Source: Nitrosomonadales bacterium | GTDB lineage: Bacteria; Pseudomonadota; Gammaproteobacteria; Burkholderiales; Sulfuricellaceae | Assembly: GCA_003104895.1 (NCBI GenBank) | Contig: PQAG01000040.1 | Location: 34,915-44,886 of the forward strand | DNA length: 9,972 nucleotides | Reading direction: 5' to 3' | Shown here: one piece after another, positions 1-7,632 of the stretch | Layout of the letters: the number at the start of each line of letters is the position of its first letter | Position numbering within the stretch: the stretch's first letter is position 1 | The notes under the pieces: model-generated | What the model saw: the letters and a program-made list of their open reading frames with translations, nothing else | Database searches by the model: none | What the model was told of the DNA's origin: nothing | Made by a program: the position numbers and the translations under genes

Positions 1-635
1 CCCTGCTCGCGGCGGCCGTCCTGCTCAGCGATCACCTGCAGGGAGAGGCGCACCAGAGGCCGCACATCGGCCGCCATCAAGCCGTCGTTGCGGGCTACCA
101 TGACCACTTCGTATTCGCCGGCCAATCCGGCCATCACCTGGGTGATGCGGGGGTCCAGCGAACGGGCGATGCGCTCCAGTTTTTCCAGCAGTTTTACCTT
201 CTGTACGTCGTTGAGGCTGGCGATGGGGTCGTGCGGCAAGTACAGGCCATGGCCAGCAGCCCGGCGTAGCGCATGCGTCCTTCCCACTCCACCCTGCCGG
301 GCAATGGCTCGCGTGGTTTCAGCCGCCTGGGTCAAGGCAGGCAGGCTGATTTCGTCGGAGTAGGCAAAAGCTGTTTTCTCGCCGCTCACCACACGCACGC
401 CGACCCCCTGATCGATATCGAAGCTGCCCGACTTCACCTGCCCTTCTTCCAGGCTCCAGCTTTCCGCGCGGCTGTACTGGAAATACAGATCGGCATAGTC
501 GGCCTGATGCGTCATGATCTGGCCGAAGACCTGCTGCAGTTTGGCCTCATCCAGATGGTAGGGCTTGAGCAGCGTGCTTTCGGCGGTGGCAAACAGGGTG
601 CCGGGTTCGATTGGGGTTGGGTTCTGAACGCTCAT
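1..635 (-). CDS. tldD: TldD metalloprotease, N-terminal part (truncated by window edge)
   Basis: TldD is a cytosolic zinc peptidase that works as a TldD/TldE (PmbA) heterodimer; in enterobacteria it matures microcin B17 and degrades the CcdA antitoxin. The minus strand is open from an ATG at 635-633 to the window edge, giving 211 complete codons of a family that is usually about 480 residues. Recognition comes from alignment by eye to E. coli TldD. Matching blocks are DYADLYFQYSRAESWSLEEG (about residues 45-64), the IDQGVGVRVVSGEKTAFAY block that follows, LYLPHDPIASL around residue 133, and AADVRPLVRLSLQV near the edge. The zinc-binding HExxxH motif lies further downstream and is not in the window, so catalytic competence cannot be judged. 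The start is well fixed because an in-frame TAA sits two codons upstream (641-639). The only Shine-Dalgarno-like element is a weak AGAG at 647-644. It lies 97 bp downstream of the nitrilase-family gene and is probably co-transcribed with it. Confidence 0.95.
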   Translation of the reverse strand, partial: MSVQNPTPIEPGTLFATAESTLLKPYHLDEAKLQQVFGQIMTHQADYADLYFQYSRAESWSLEEGQVKSGSFDIDQGVGVRVVSGEKTAFAYSDEISLPALTQAAETTRAIARQGGVGRTHALRRAAGHGLYLPHDPIASLNDVQKVKLLEKLERIARSLDPRITQVMAGLAGEYEVVMVARNDGLMAADVRPLVRLSLQVIAEQDGRREQ

Positions 636-643
636 GCATTAAT

Positions 644-728
644 CTCTGATGGCAATGGGTGATGAGTAATGAGGTAGCGGTGAGAGGGTCGCCTGGTTTT
701 CATCACCCATCACGCATTTCCCATCACC
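644..728. repeat. Inverted clusters of a GGTGATG-like heptamer in the amidase-tldD gap
   Basis: Most of the 97-bp gap between the amidase gene and tldD is built from degenerate 7-base units. On the plus strand, positions 701-728 read as four consecutive heptamers: CATCACC, CATCACG, CATTTCC, CATCACC. Positions 651-671 carry the complementary type: GGCAATG, GGTGATG, AGTAATG, with weaker units continuing to about 685. The two clusters face each other, so 655-665 and 700-710 form a perfect 11-bp inverted repeat (core ATGGGTGATG / CATCACCCAT) around a 34-base loop. There is no T-tract, so it is not a typical intrinsic terminator. It could act as a folded element in the amidase-tldD transcript or simply be a dispersed repeat; its function is unknown. 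Confidence 0.6.
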
Positions 729-732
729 ACTT

Positions 733-1617
733 TCAACATTGGTGGATAGTGCGGTGCTGCAACGCGGGCAGGCTGGTGCGCAGACTGGCCTGATAGCCGC
801 GATTGACACTCGCGATCACGACACCGGAGCCGCGCGGCAAACGGTCCAGGATAACACCCCAAGGATCGACGATCATGCTGTTGCCATGTGTCTCCCGGCC
901 GGAAAGATGATAGCCGCCCTGCGCAGGCGCCACGACATAGGCCAGATTCTCGATCGCACGGGCGCGCACCAGGGTTTCCCAGTGCGCCTTGCCGGTAGTG
1001 TCGGTAAAAGCGGAAGGCACCACGATCAGATCGACATCCTTCATGGCGCGATAAAGCTCGGGGAAGCGCAGGTCATAGCAGACTGACAAGCCAATGCGGC
1101 CAAACGGCGTGTCCAGCACGACAATCTGGCCGCCGGCCTCGATGGTTTCCTCTTCACGGTAATGCTCGTTGCCCAGGTCGAGGCCGAACAGGTGAATCTT
1201 GTCGTAGCGCGCTGCAAGCTTGCCCTTATCGTCATAAACCAGGCAGCTGTTCCGCACCTTGCCGGGCACCGAGGCCTCGAGCGGCACCGAGCCACCCACC
1301 AGCCAGATCTTGTGTTTTTTTGCCTGTGCGCCGAGAAATTTCTGGATCGGACCCTTGCCTTCTGCCTCACGCACAGCGACCTTGTCCGTTTCCTTCAGCC
1401 CCATGATGCAGAAATATTCCGGCAAGGCCACCAGTTTTGCGCCCTGGCTTGCGGCCATGGCAATCAGGCGTTCTGCTTCGGCCAGGTTGGCGGAAACATT
1501 TGGCCCGGAAGCCATCTGGATCGCAGCGACCCTGCAGGTGCCGGGCGTTGGCGCAGTTTTCAGCACGGTGGTGCGCGCCTTGGGTTTCGCGAAACTGGAT
1601 TTTGCCTTGCTGGTCAT
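733..1617 (-). CDS. Carbon-nitrogen hydrolase, Nit1 type (probable deaminated glutathione amidase)
   Basis: A 294-residue member of the nitrilase superfamily, predicted cytosolic. The Glu-Lys-Cys catalytic set is visible: E67 in LPEYF, K140 in YDKIHLF and C180 in SVCYDLRFPELY. The strings RVAAIQMASG (29-38), FGLDLGNEHYREEE, and HWETLVRARAIENLAYV (214-230) are typical of the Nit1/YbeM branch, whose characterised members hydrolyse deaminated glutathione (a transaminase side product) to 2-oxoglutarate and Cys-Gly. The substrate is inferred from the family; a general omega-amidase-like role is the main alternative. The start at 1617 is supported by a strong AAGGGG Shine-Dalgarno at 1628-1623, five bases upstream. 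This start gives a basic, Ala/Pro/Thr-rich extension of about 28 residues before the first core strand, longer than usual, with no hydrophobic segment and so not a signal peptide. The stop is TGA at 735-733. It lies between yhdP and tldD, and is probably in their transcription unit. Confidence 0.93.
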   Translation of the reverse strand: MTSKAKSSFAKPKARTTVLKTAPTPGTCRVAAIQMASGPNVSANLAEAERLIAMAASQGAKLVALPEYFCIMGLKETDKVAVREAEGKGPIQKFLGAQAKKHKIWLVGGSVPLEASVPGKVRNSCLVYDDKGKLAARYDKIHLFGLDLGNEHYREEETIEAGGQIVVLDTPFGRIGLSVCYDLRFPELYRAMKDVDLIVVPSAFTDTTGKAHWETLVRARAIENLAYVVAPAQGGYHLSGRETHGNSMIVDPWGVILDRLPRGSGVVIASVNRGYQASLRTSLPALQHRTIHQC

Positions 1618-1622
1618 GAATT

Positions 1623-1628
1623 CCCCTT
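1623..1628 (-). promoter_or_regulatory. Ribosome binding site of the Nit1-type amidase
   Basis: On the minus strand AAGGGG lies five bases before the ATG at 1617-1615. It is the strongest Shine-Dalgarno in the window. It decides the start in favour of the long form with the basic N-terminal extension; the in-frame GTG at codon 18 is the only obvious alternative before the conserved core. Confidence 0.7.
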
Positions 1629-1694
1629 GCTTTCTGACTTGATCGCTACTGTTTGAACAATGCTGCCGGCAACTTCAAATTCAAGCGCCAAATA

Positions 1695-4600
1695 CTAACT
1701 GCCGCTTTCCCATGTTTTATTCTCGCCGCCAGTTTTCTTTAACTTCGTCACCACCGGATTATCCCATGTTCCGGTAATGCTGTATTCATAGGCAACAATT
1801 TGGCCGAATGGATCCTTGAGCACCTTTTGCACCAGCAGCGAAGTCAGGCCCACCACTGGTCCAGCCAGCAATGCCGCTGCGCCGGAAACCGTATCGCTCA
1901 GCACCGGCACCACCCTTACCCGCAAATTTTGCGTTTCGCTCGCCAGGTTGGCTTCCCCTTGCATGCTGACCTTGGCTGCAGGCCCCTCCATCCTGAAATC
2001 ATTGCCGCTGACGACACCCTGGCTGGCCTTCACGCTCATGGAAATATCGTCAAAGGCAAAGCCATCGCTGAATACGTCACGAAAATCGAGGGTAATACGC
2101 CGCGGCAGTGCCTGCAAACTCAAAATGCCAAGCAGCTTCCCGAGTCCGGGTTCGATTTTCAGGAACTGCCCCTTGTGCGCTTCCAGCGACATGGTGCCGC
2201 TCAGGGATGGATAATGGATCTCGGCCGGGCTGCCGTTCCAGGAAAGCTGCCCTTTCAGAACCGCCCTGCCGCCCTTGACGCTGTCGGGATGGCCCACCCG
2301 CGCCAGCAGTTTGCCGATATCGCTGGTTTCGAGCTGCAGGTTGAACTGGCTCCTCGGCTGCTGCAGCCAGTCCTGCCAGACTCCATCGAGTGAAAGCGCC
2401 GTTTCAGGCGTACTCAATTTCAGCCGGCTGATGCGCCAGTCCCGCCCGCTCGGGGCGGCAAGAAGCTCCAGCCGGCCCAGCTGATTATCGCGAATGCTGA
2501 AATTTTCGGCAATGATGTCCAGCGACGGGTATTCTGCGCTTTCGGTGGCCGTACCCGGTTCGCTCAGCTTGGGTGGCGCTGACTCAGGAACGGAAAGTGA
2601 TTTGAAGCGTCCATTCACCCTTCCCGCGCCGCCCGGCATCCAGTTGACGCTGCCGCTCATCTCACTGCTTTCAAGAGCTGCCTGCCATCCTTGTTCCAAC
2701 CGCCAGGCATTCACGCTCAGATCCCTGAAGCGTTTGCCGAAAGCGTCGAGCACCGGCACTTTCAGATTTACACCATCAATGGGGAATCCGTTGCCATTAC
2801 CCTCATTCCCTTTCGACAACTCGCGCCAGTGATCGATGTCCAGATAGGGCAGAAAGCCATACAGCCAGATGCCGCTCGAAGGCAAATCAACCGGGCCTCC
2901 GCCCATCCGGATGGCGCCCCGCACCACCTTCATCCGCCCGGCTTGCTGGTGCCTTTCAAGTTGTGCCGCCAGCACATTGCCATAGCTGAGGCTGATGACA
3001 TCCTGATCAAGAATTTCCGCCTTGCGCTCCAGCCTCAGCATGACGCCGTCCCCCGCCGCCTTGTTGAGCGGCAAGGGAAGCGTGCTGCCCAGCCCCTTCA
3101 GATTCGATGTAAAAACCGCATTGGCCAGCTTCTTGCGCAAGCTGACCGAACCATTCCAGTTGGCGCTTCCCTGCAGGCGCTGCAGCTGCGGATACGGGAA
3201 GGCCTTGAGCAGGCCTGCCGCCGTGGCCTTGCCGCTTGCGTTGATCTGGATCACGCCCTGCTGGGTCGAAGCCTTGATATTTGCAGGCCCGCCTAGAAAC
3301 TGTGCGGTCAAACCGGGAATGGCTACCGATGAACCGGTAAACTGGAGCGCGCCGTTCACTTGATCCATTTCCGGCATCCCCTCGCCCAGCAGCACCTTGT
3401 TGTTCTGAAACAGATAACTGCCCGCCACACTGATATCGTCCAGGTGGCGGAGGGGAATTTTCAGGCTCAGTTTGAATTTGCCATTCCCGTTCGCACTCAT
3501 GCCCTGGCTGAAGCCGTCGATCATTTCATTTACCGGGCTTTGACCGATGAATTTCAGCATCTCCTGAGTCGGCCCCTGTGCTTCGCCATCGACCAGAAGC
3601 ATTTCTTCCATGACGAGCAGATCCGGTATCTGGACATGGACCTTGCCGAGCTGCATGCCGTAGGTATGGCCTGCACGGGCAAATATATCCATGCGCTTGC
3701 CGCGAAACAGCAGATCGACTGCAATCCCCTCGATCGCGGGCCACCCCGGTGCGTATTCAAGCGCCCCCCCATTCGCCTTGACGGCCACCTGGAACAGGCC
3801 GGACTTGCCATCCTCAAAGGGAAACTTCGCCAGATCGCCCTTCAGCTTCAATTGCACATCGCTGGCATGCCCTGCCTTGAGCGAACGCGCCAGCCAGTCG
3901 CGCGTTTCCTGCCCGACCACCAGCGGCATGTAATGGCTGACGAAACGGGCATCCGCGCGGTTGAACTGGGCGCTCAGATCAATCCGGCCCGGGCCGTCAC
4001 GGACAGTGCGGTAGGTTCCGAAAGCCGTCCCAGCCAGGTGGCTATTGGCCAGTGACGCGCTGCTCAGCCTGAATTCGTGCTGCCCCCCCTTGTTATTCCA
4101 GCTCAACTGGGCAGTCAGGGAATCCAGTTCCAGCGCATGATCAAATACTTCTGGAAAATTCAGGCTGAGCTGGCGCGAATTGAGATTCAGGGCGCCGCCT
4201 TTCTCGCTGACATCGAGATTGCCGCTCAAATTGACAAACCCTGGCAATTCCGCGCCAGAATCGAGTGAATACGGATTGGCCGCAAGATTCATGAATTTTC
4301 CCTTGGCAACATAGTGCTGCAGTTCCGGCCACGGGCCACTCCAACTGGCGGATAATTCACGCAGCAAACCCCTCGGCTGCAGTTGCCGCAAGTCTGCGCG
4401 CATTTCCTCATCCACGGGCAAATAGTCGGAAAGCACGAGCAGCGGCCCCAATTCCAGTTCATCCACTTTCAGCTCGCCCTGGGCGGGTTTCTTTCCATGT
4501 GCGGGAAGAATTTTCAGGCTTGCGCTGGAAGGCCCGAAAGCCGGGCCATCATGCAGGCGGAAACTGAAATTACTGCCCTGCACCCGTTGCCCCGGCGCAA

Positions 4601-5516
4601 GATCCGCCCAGCTCAGACGCCCGCTGACCTGATCCATGTCCAGCTGCGGCAAATCGGGGCGTAATCGTGCCAGGACATTCCTGAGCTGCAGGTCTGCCGT
4701 CAGGTTTTTCAGCGTCTTGTTTTCCAGGCCAAGCCATAACCTGACTCCACCGCTGCCGCGCTCCAGCTGGAAAGGCAGATCCACCCAGCTTCTCCACTGC
4801 CTGACATCGGTGTAATCAAGCCGGGCGTAGAGCGTGCCAGACCAACCGGAAAGATCGTCCAGCCGGGCCCCTTTAAGATCCCCACGAAGATCCAGAGGCA
4901 AGGCCAGCGATGGCGGAGGCGCAGCGCGCAGGCCGAAGCGGTGCCGCTTGCCGCGGTTCTCAAGGCGCAGGTCAAGCTGATTCAGTTCCAGCAAGGGCGC
5001 CTGGCGCAGCTCGTCCTGCCAGGTCAAGATCGCCCGCCGCACGATGATGCGGTGCTGGCGCAGCAGCCAGTCCGCAAAACCGCTTTCGCTGCCGGGTTCA
5101 TTGACCCACACGCCGCCAACAAATAACTCCCCCTTGGCAGTCCGGCGCAGAGCCAGATTGGGCCGGTCAATTTCCAGCGAATGGAGGCGGATTTCGCCCA
5201 GCGCCAGCGCCCACCAGGCAAGCGTTCCTTCGATGTGCTCCAGGTGCAGGGCGGGATTGCCGGCTGGATCATGGACTTCGACACCGCGCATGCTGAGATG
5301 GGGTCGCAAACCATCCCAGCCGGCACCCATCTCCCGGATGGTGACACGCTGCCCGGCGGCCTGGCTGATCGAACTGGCGATGCGCTCGCGGTAGTCGGCG
5401 ATATTGGGCAGCACCCAGTAACGCAGGCCCAGCACAATCCCGGCGAAAGTAAGCCCGCAAAGGATCAGTGCCGAAACGAGAAAGCGGTGCAGCCAGCGGG
5501 CAGTGGTTTTGAGCAT
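1695..5516 (-). CDS. yhdP: YhdP, AsmA-like envelope protein for phospholipid transport
   Basis: A 1273-residue protein, close to the 1266 residues of E. coli YhdP. YhdP is anchored in the inner membrane with a long periplasmic part; with TamB and YdbH it is needed for phospholipid movement to the outer membrane. Visible features are a short basic N-terminus, one membrane segment at about residues 12-36 (FLVSALILCGLTFAGIVLGL, then RYWVLP), and a RVTIREMGAGWDGLRPHLSM block just after it, typical of AsmA-like N-termini. A DUF3971-type block lies around residues 515-610 (ETRDWLARSLKAGHASDVQL, then LEYAPGWPAIEG). A conserved C-terminal AsmA-like end carries DPFGQIVAYEYSITGTWDNP near residue 1245. 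The reading frame can be extended 17 codons upstream to a TTG at 5567, but those codons translate the acs terminator hairpin, so I chose the ATG at 5516-5514 (MLKTTARWLHRFL). No good Shine-Dalgarno precedes it. The amidase gene starts 77 bp downstream, so co-transcription is plausible. Confidence 0.95.
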   Translation of the reverse strand: MLKTTARWLHRFLVSALILCGLTFAGIVLGLRYWVLPNIADYRERIASSISQAAGQRVTIREMGAGWDGLRPHLSMRGVEVHDPAGNPALHLEHIEGTLAWWALALGEIRLHSLEIDRPNLALRRTAKGELFVGGVWVNEPGSESGFADWLLRQHRIIVRRAILTWQDELRQAPLLELNQLDLRLENRGKRHRFGLRAAPPPSLALPLDLRGDLKGARLDDLSGWSGTLYARLDYTDVRQWRSWVDLPFQLERGSGGVRLWLGLENKTLKNLTADLQLRNVLARLRPDLPQLDMDQVSGRLSWADLAPGQRVQGSNFSFRLHDGPAFGPSSASLKILPAHGKKPAQGELKVDELELGPLLVLSDYLPVDEEMRADLRQLQPRGLLRELSASWSGPWPELQHYVAKGKFMNLAANPYSLDSGAELPGFVNLSGNLDVSEKGGALNLNSRQLSLNFPEVFDHALELDSLTAQLSWNNKGGQHEFRLSSASLANSHLAGTAFGTYRTVRDGPGRIDLSAQFNRADARFVSHYMPLVVGQETRDWLARSLKAGHASDVQLKLKGDLAKFPFEDGKSGLFQVAVKANGGALEYAPGWPAIEGIAVDLLFRGKRMDIFARAGHTYGMQLGKVHVQIPDLLVMEEMLLVDGEAQGPTQEMLKFIGQSPVNEMIDGFSQGMSANGNGKFKLSLKIPLRHLDDISVAGSYLFQNNKVLLGEGMPEMDQVNGALQFTGSSVAIPGLTAQFLGGPANIKASTQQGVIQINASGKATAAGLLKAFPYPQLQRLQGSANWNGSVSLRKKLANAVFTSNLKGLGSTLPLPLNKAAGDGVMLRLERKAEILDQDVISLSYGNVLAAQLERHQQAGRMKVVRGAIRMGGGPVDLPSSGIWLYGFLPYLDIDHWRELSKGNEGNGNGFPIDGVNLKVPVLDAFGKRFRDLSVNAWRLEQGWQAALESSEMSGSVNWMPGGAGRVNGRFKSLSVPESAPPKLSEPGTATESAEYPSLDIIAENFSIRDNQLGRLELLAAPSGRDWRISRLKLSTPETALSLDGVWQDWLQQPRSQFNLQLETSDIGKLLARVGHPDSVKGGRAVLKGQLSWNGSPAEIHYPSLSGTMSLEAHKGQFLKIEPGLGKLLGILSLQALPRRITLDFRDVFSDGFAFDDISMSVKASQGVVSGNDFRMEGPAAKVSMQGEANLASETQNLRVRVVPVLSDTVSGAAALLAGPVVGLTSLLVQKVLKDPFGQIVAYEYSITGTWDNPVVTKLKKTGGENKTWESGS

Positions 5517-5527
5517 GAATACTTTAG

Positions 5528-5564
5528 AAATAAAAAACCGCAGCGGAACAGCTCCGCTGCGGTT
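5528..5564 (-). terminator. Intrinsic terminator of acs
   Basis: Positions 5553-5564 and 5536-5547 form a perfect 12-bp stem (arm AACCGCAGCGGA on the minus strand pairing with TCCGCTGCGGTT) around a 5-base loop. Read on the minus strand, the stem runs directly into TTTTTT, an A, then TTT (5537-5528). It begins 22 bases after the acs TAG stop. Strong G+C stem plus U-tract makes this a textbook Rho-independent terminator in the acs direction. On the plus strand the far side lacks a T-tract, so it is unidirectional. It ends only about 12 bases before the yhdP start codon. Confidence 0.88.
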
Positions 5565-5566
5565 CA

Positions 5567-5572
5567 ATTATA
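5567..5572 (-). promoter_or_regulatory. Candidate -10 element for yhdP, abutting the acs terminator
   Basis: The minus strand carries an exact TATAAT at 5572-5567, between the acs stop and the terminator stem. The expected transcription start, around 5561-5559, would fall inside the first arm of the hairpin. The hexamer at the -35 spacing (GGTCAA, 17-bp spacer) is poor and there is no extended -10 TGn, so support is only the -10 match and the need for a yhdP promoter just downstream of a strong terminator. Confidence 0.35.
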
Positions 5573-5585
5573 CGCCGTGTCCCAG

Positions 5586-7553
5586 CTACTTGACCGCCGC
5601 CTTGAGCTGCTCCAGGATCGCCGGATTTTCAAGTGTCGAGGTGTCGGACGTAATTTCTTCGCCCTTGGCCAGAGCGCGCAACAGACGGCGCATGATTTTG
5701 CCCGAGCGTGTCTTGGGCAGGTTGTCGCCAAAGCGGATTTCGTCCGGCTTGGCGATGGGTCCGATTTCCTTGCCCACCCAGTCGCGCAGCTCCGCGGCAA
5801 TCTGCCTCGCTGCGTCCCCCTCGGGCCGGGCGCCCTTGAGCACCACGTAAGCCACCACGGCCTCACCCTTGATCTCGTGCGGCTTGCCCACCACGGCGGC
5901 TTCTGCCACCAGGGGATTGGCCACCAGGGCGGATTCGATCTCCATGGTCCCCAGGCGATGTCCGGAAACGTTCAGCACGTCGTCGATACGGCCCATGATC
6001 CAGTAATAGCCGTCATTGTCGCGGTGGGAGGAGTCGCCGGCGAGATAATACTTCCCGCCCAGCTCCTCAGGGAAATAGGTCTTCTTGAAGCGTTCCGGGT
6101 CACCCCACAGCGTACGCAGTTGCGACGGGAAGGGCCTCTTGATCACCAGGAAACCGCCATGGCCTTTCTCGACCGGATGGCCGGCTTCGTCCACGACATC
6201 GACCATGATGCCGGGCAGCGGCAAGGTGCACGAGCCGGGCTTGGTCGCCACTGCGCCTGGCAAAGGCGCAATCATGTTGCTGCCGGTTTCGGTCTGCCAC
6301 CAGGTGTCGACGATCGGGCAGCGGCTTTGGCCCACCACCTCGTGGTACCACATCCAGGCTTCAGGGTTGATCGGCTCGCCCACCGTGCCCAGCAGGCGCA
6401 GCGAGGAAAGGTCATATTGCCTGGGCAAATCGGCGCCCAGCTTGATCAGCGAACGAATCGCCGTGGGCGCGGTGTAGAAGATGGTGACCTTGTGATCCTG
6501 GATTACTTTCCAGAAGCGGCCGGCATCCGGATAGGTGGGAATGCCCTCAAAAATCACCTCGGTCGCGCCCATTGCCAGAGGTCCGTAAGCCACATAGGTA
6601 TGGCCGGTAATCCAGCCCACGTCAGCGGTGCACCAGTACACATCACTGGGCTTGTAGTCGAACACCCATTTCATCGAAAGGATGGCACCGAGCAGAAAAC
6701 CGCCGGTCGAGTGCTGCACGCCCTTGGGCTTGCCGGTCGAGCCGGAAGTGTAAAGAATGAACAGCGGATCTTCAGCGCTGACCCAGGCCGGCTCGCAGGT
6801 TTCTGCCTGGTTCTGGATCAAATCGTGCCACCACAGGTCACGGCCTGCGTCCCACCTGATCGCGCCGCCGCTGCGGCGGTAAACCACGACTTTCTCGATG
6901 CAATCGCAGCCGCCCATGGCGAGCGCCTCGTCCACCGCCGCCTTGAGCGGAATCGCCTTGCCGCCGCGCATGCTTTCGTCGGCCGTGACAACCGCCCTGG
7001 CACCGGCATCGATGATGCGCTCGTGCAGGCTCTTGGCGGAAAAACCGCCGAACACCACGGAATGGATCGCGCCGATCCGGGCGCAGGCCTGCATGGCCAC
7101 CACGGCTTCAACCGACATCGGCATGTAGATGATGACGCGGTCACCCTTGCCGATATTGAGCGACTTCAGGCCATTGGCGAACTGGCATACGCGTTTGTGC
7201 AGTTCCCTGTAGCTGACATGGCTGACCGCGCCATCGTCGGCTTCGAAAATGATCGCAGTTTTGTCGCCCTGCGTCGCCAGATGCTTGTCGAGGCAGTTGT
7301 AGGAGACATTCATTTCGCCATCGTGGAACCAGCGGTAAAACGGCGCCCGGCTTTCATCCAGCACCTGGGCAAAAGGCTTCTTCCACTCGATGTGCTCGCG
7401 AGCCAGGCCACCCCAGAAACCCTCATAATCCTGCTCAGCCTGAGCGCACAGGGCATTGTAGGAGGCCATCCCTGACACATTGGCCTGCGCCTGGAACGCC
7501 TCGCTCGGCGGAAACACGCGGGTTTCGTTCAGCACAGATTCGATCGACGCCAT
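5586..7553 (-). CDS. acs: Acetyl-CoA synthetase (AMP-forming)
   Basis: Acs activates acetate in the cytosol: acetate + ATP + CoA gives acetyl-CoA + AMP + pyrophosphate, through acetyl-AMP. The product is 655 residues (E. coli Acs has 652). Seen in the sequence: the phosphate-binding loop YTSGSTGKPKG at about 268-278, WWQTETG at 418-424 with the tryptophan that restricts the acyl pocket to acetate, the hinge-region block GRIDDVLNVSGHRLGTMEIE, and RSGKIMRR near the C-terminus. The catalytic lysine there (about K619) is the residue that protein acetyltransferases acetylate to switch Acs off in enteric bacteria. Three in-frame ATGs lie close together (7568, 7562, 7553). I chose 7553 because GGAG at 7566-7563 sits nine bases before it and MASIESVLNETRVFPPSEAF is the usual Acs beginning. 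It is followed by its own terminator and is divergent from glnE, so probably monocistronic. Confidence 0.97.
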   Translation of the reverse strand: MASIESVLNETRVFPPSEAFQAQANVSGMASYNALCAQAEQDYEGFWGGLAREHIEWKKPFAQVLDESRAPFYRWFHDGEMNVSYNCLDKHLATQGDKTAIIFEADDGAVSHVSYRELHKRVCQFANGLKSLNIGKGDRVIIYMPMSVEAVVAMQACARIGAIHSVVFGGFSAKSLHERIIDAGARAVVTADESMRGGKAIPLKAAVDEALAMGGCDCIEKVVVYRRSGGAIRWDAGRDLWWHDLIQNQAETCEPAWVSAEDPLFILYTSGSTGKPKGVQHSTGGFLLGAILSMKWVFDYKPSDVYWCTADVGWITGHTYVAYGPLAMGATEVIFEGIPTYPDAGRFWKVIQDHKVTIFYTAPTAIRSLIKLGADLPRQYDLSSLRLLGTVGEPINPEAWMWYHEVVGQSRCPIVDTWWQTETGSNMIAPLPGAVATKPGSCTLPLPGIMVDVVDEAGHPVEKGHGGFLVIKRPFPSQLRTLWGDPERFKKTYFPEELGGKYYLAGDSSHRDNDGYYWIMGRIDDVLNVSGHRLGTMEIESALVANPLVAEAAVVGKPHEIKGEAVVAYVVLKGARPEGDAARQIAAELRDWVGKEIGPIAKPDEIRFGDNLPKTRSGKIMRRLLRALAKGEEITSDTSTLENPAILEQLKAAVK

Positions 7554-7562
7554 GTTTTTCAT

Positions 7563-7566
7563 CTCC
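7563..7566 (-). promoter_or_regulatory. Ribosome binding site deciding the acs start
   Basis: The minus strand reads GGAG followed by nine bases and ATG at 7553-7551. The ATG at 7568 has no purine-rich element before it, and the ATG at 7562 directly abuts GGAG, so neither is a good start. The third ATG is favoured. Confidence 0.55.
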
Positions 7567-7587
7567 ATAGGGATACAATAACGGCTA

Positions 7588-7616
7588 ATAATATCGCTTT
7601 ACGCCAGCGCTTTCCA
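7588..7616 (-). promoter_or_regulatory. Candidate sigma-70-type promoter of acs
   Basis: On the minus strand TGGAAA (7616-7611, four of six matches to TTGACA) and TATTAT (7593-7588, five of six matches to TATAAT) are separated by exactly 17 bases. A start site near 7581 would give a leader of roughly 28 bases containing the GGAG. The match is reasonable but made in an AT-rich gap where chance hits are likely. Confidence 0.4.
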
Positions 7617-7632
7617 TATCAAGAATCATCTA

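Noticed and set aside
88..662. Plus-strand frames of 91 and 129 codons at the left edge
   Set aside because: They are antisense to tldD, which aligns along its whole visible length with the family.
739..1656. Several plus-strand open frames of 60-164 codons opposite the amidase gene
   Set aside because: The amidase has complete catalytic motifs and a strong ribosome binding site; the opposite frames have no motifs or start signals.
1652..1679. TTTGAA / TTCAAA inverted repeat enclosing TGCCGGCA in the yhdP-amidase gap
   Set aside because: The outer 6-bp repeat and inner 8-bp palindrome do not share a centre, and there is no T-tract, so neither a terminator nor a convincing operator.
5181..7475. 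764-codon open frame on the plus strand opposite acs and the start of yhdP
   Set aside because: It lies in exact codon register with both sense genes, so it stays open whenever the sense strand avoids TTA, CTA and TCA codons, which are rare in these genes. Its product has no recognisable domain, crosses two genes and the terminator, and the sense frames encode clear Acs and YhdP.
7581..7610. Possible sigma-54 site (TGG...GC-like) upstream of acs
   Set aside because: TGGCGTAAAGCG lacks the spacing and the TTGC element of the -24/-12 consensus.
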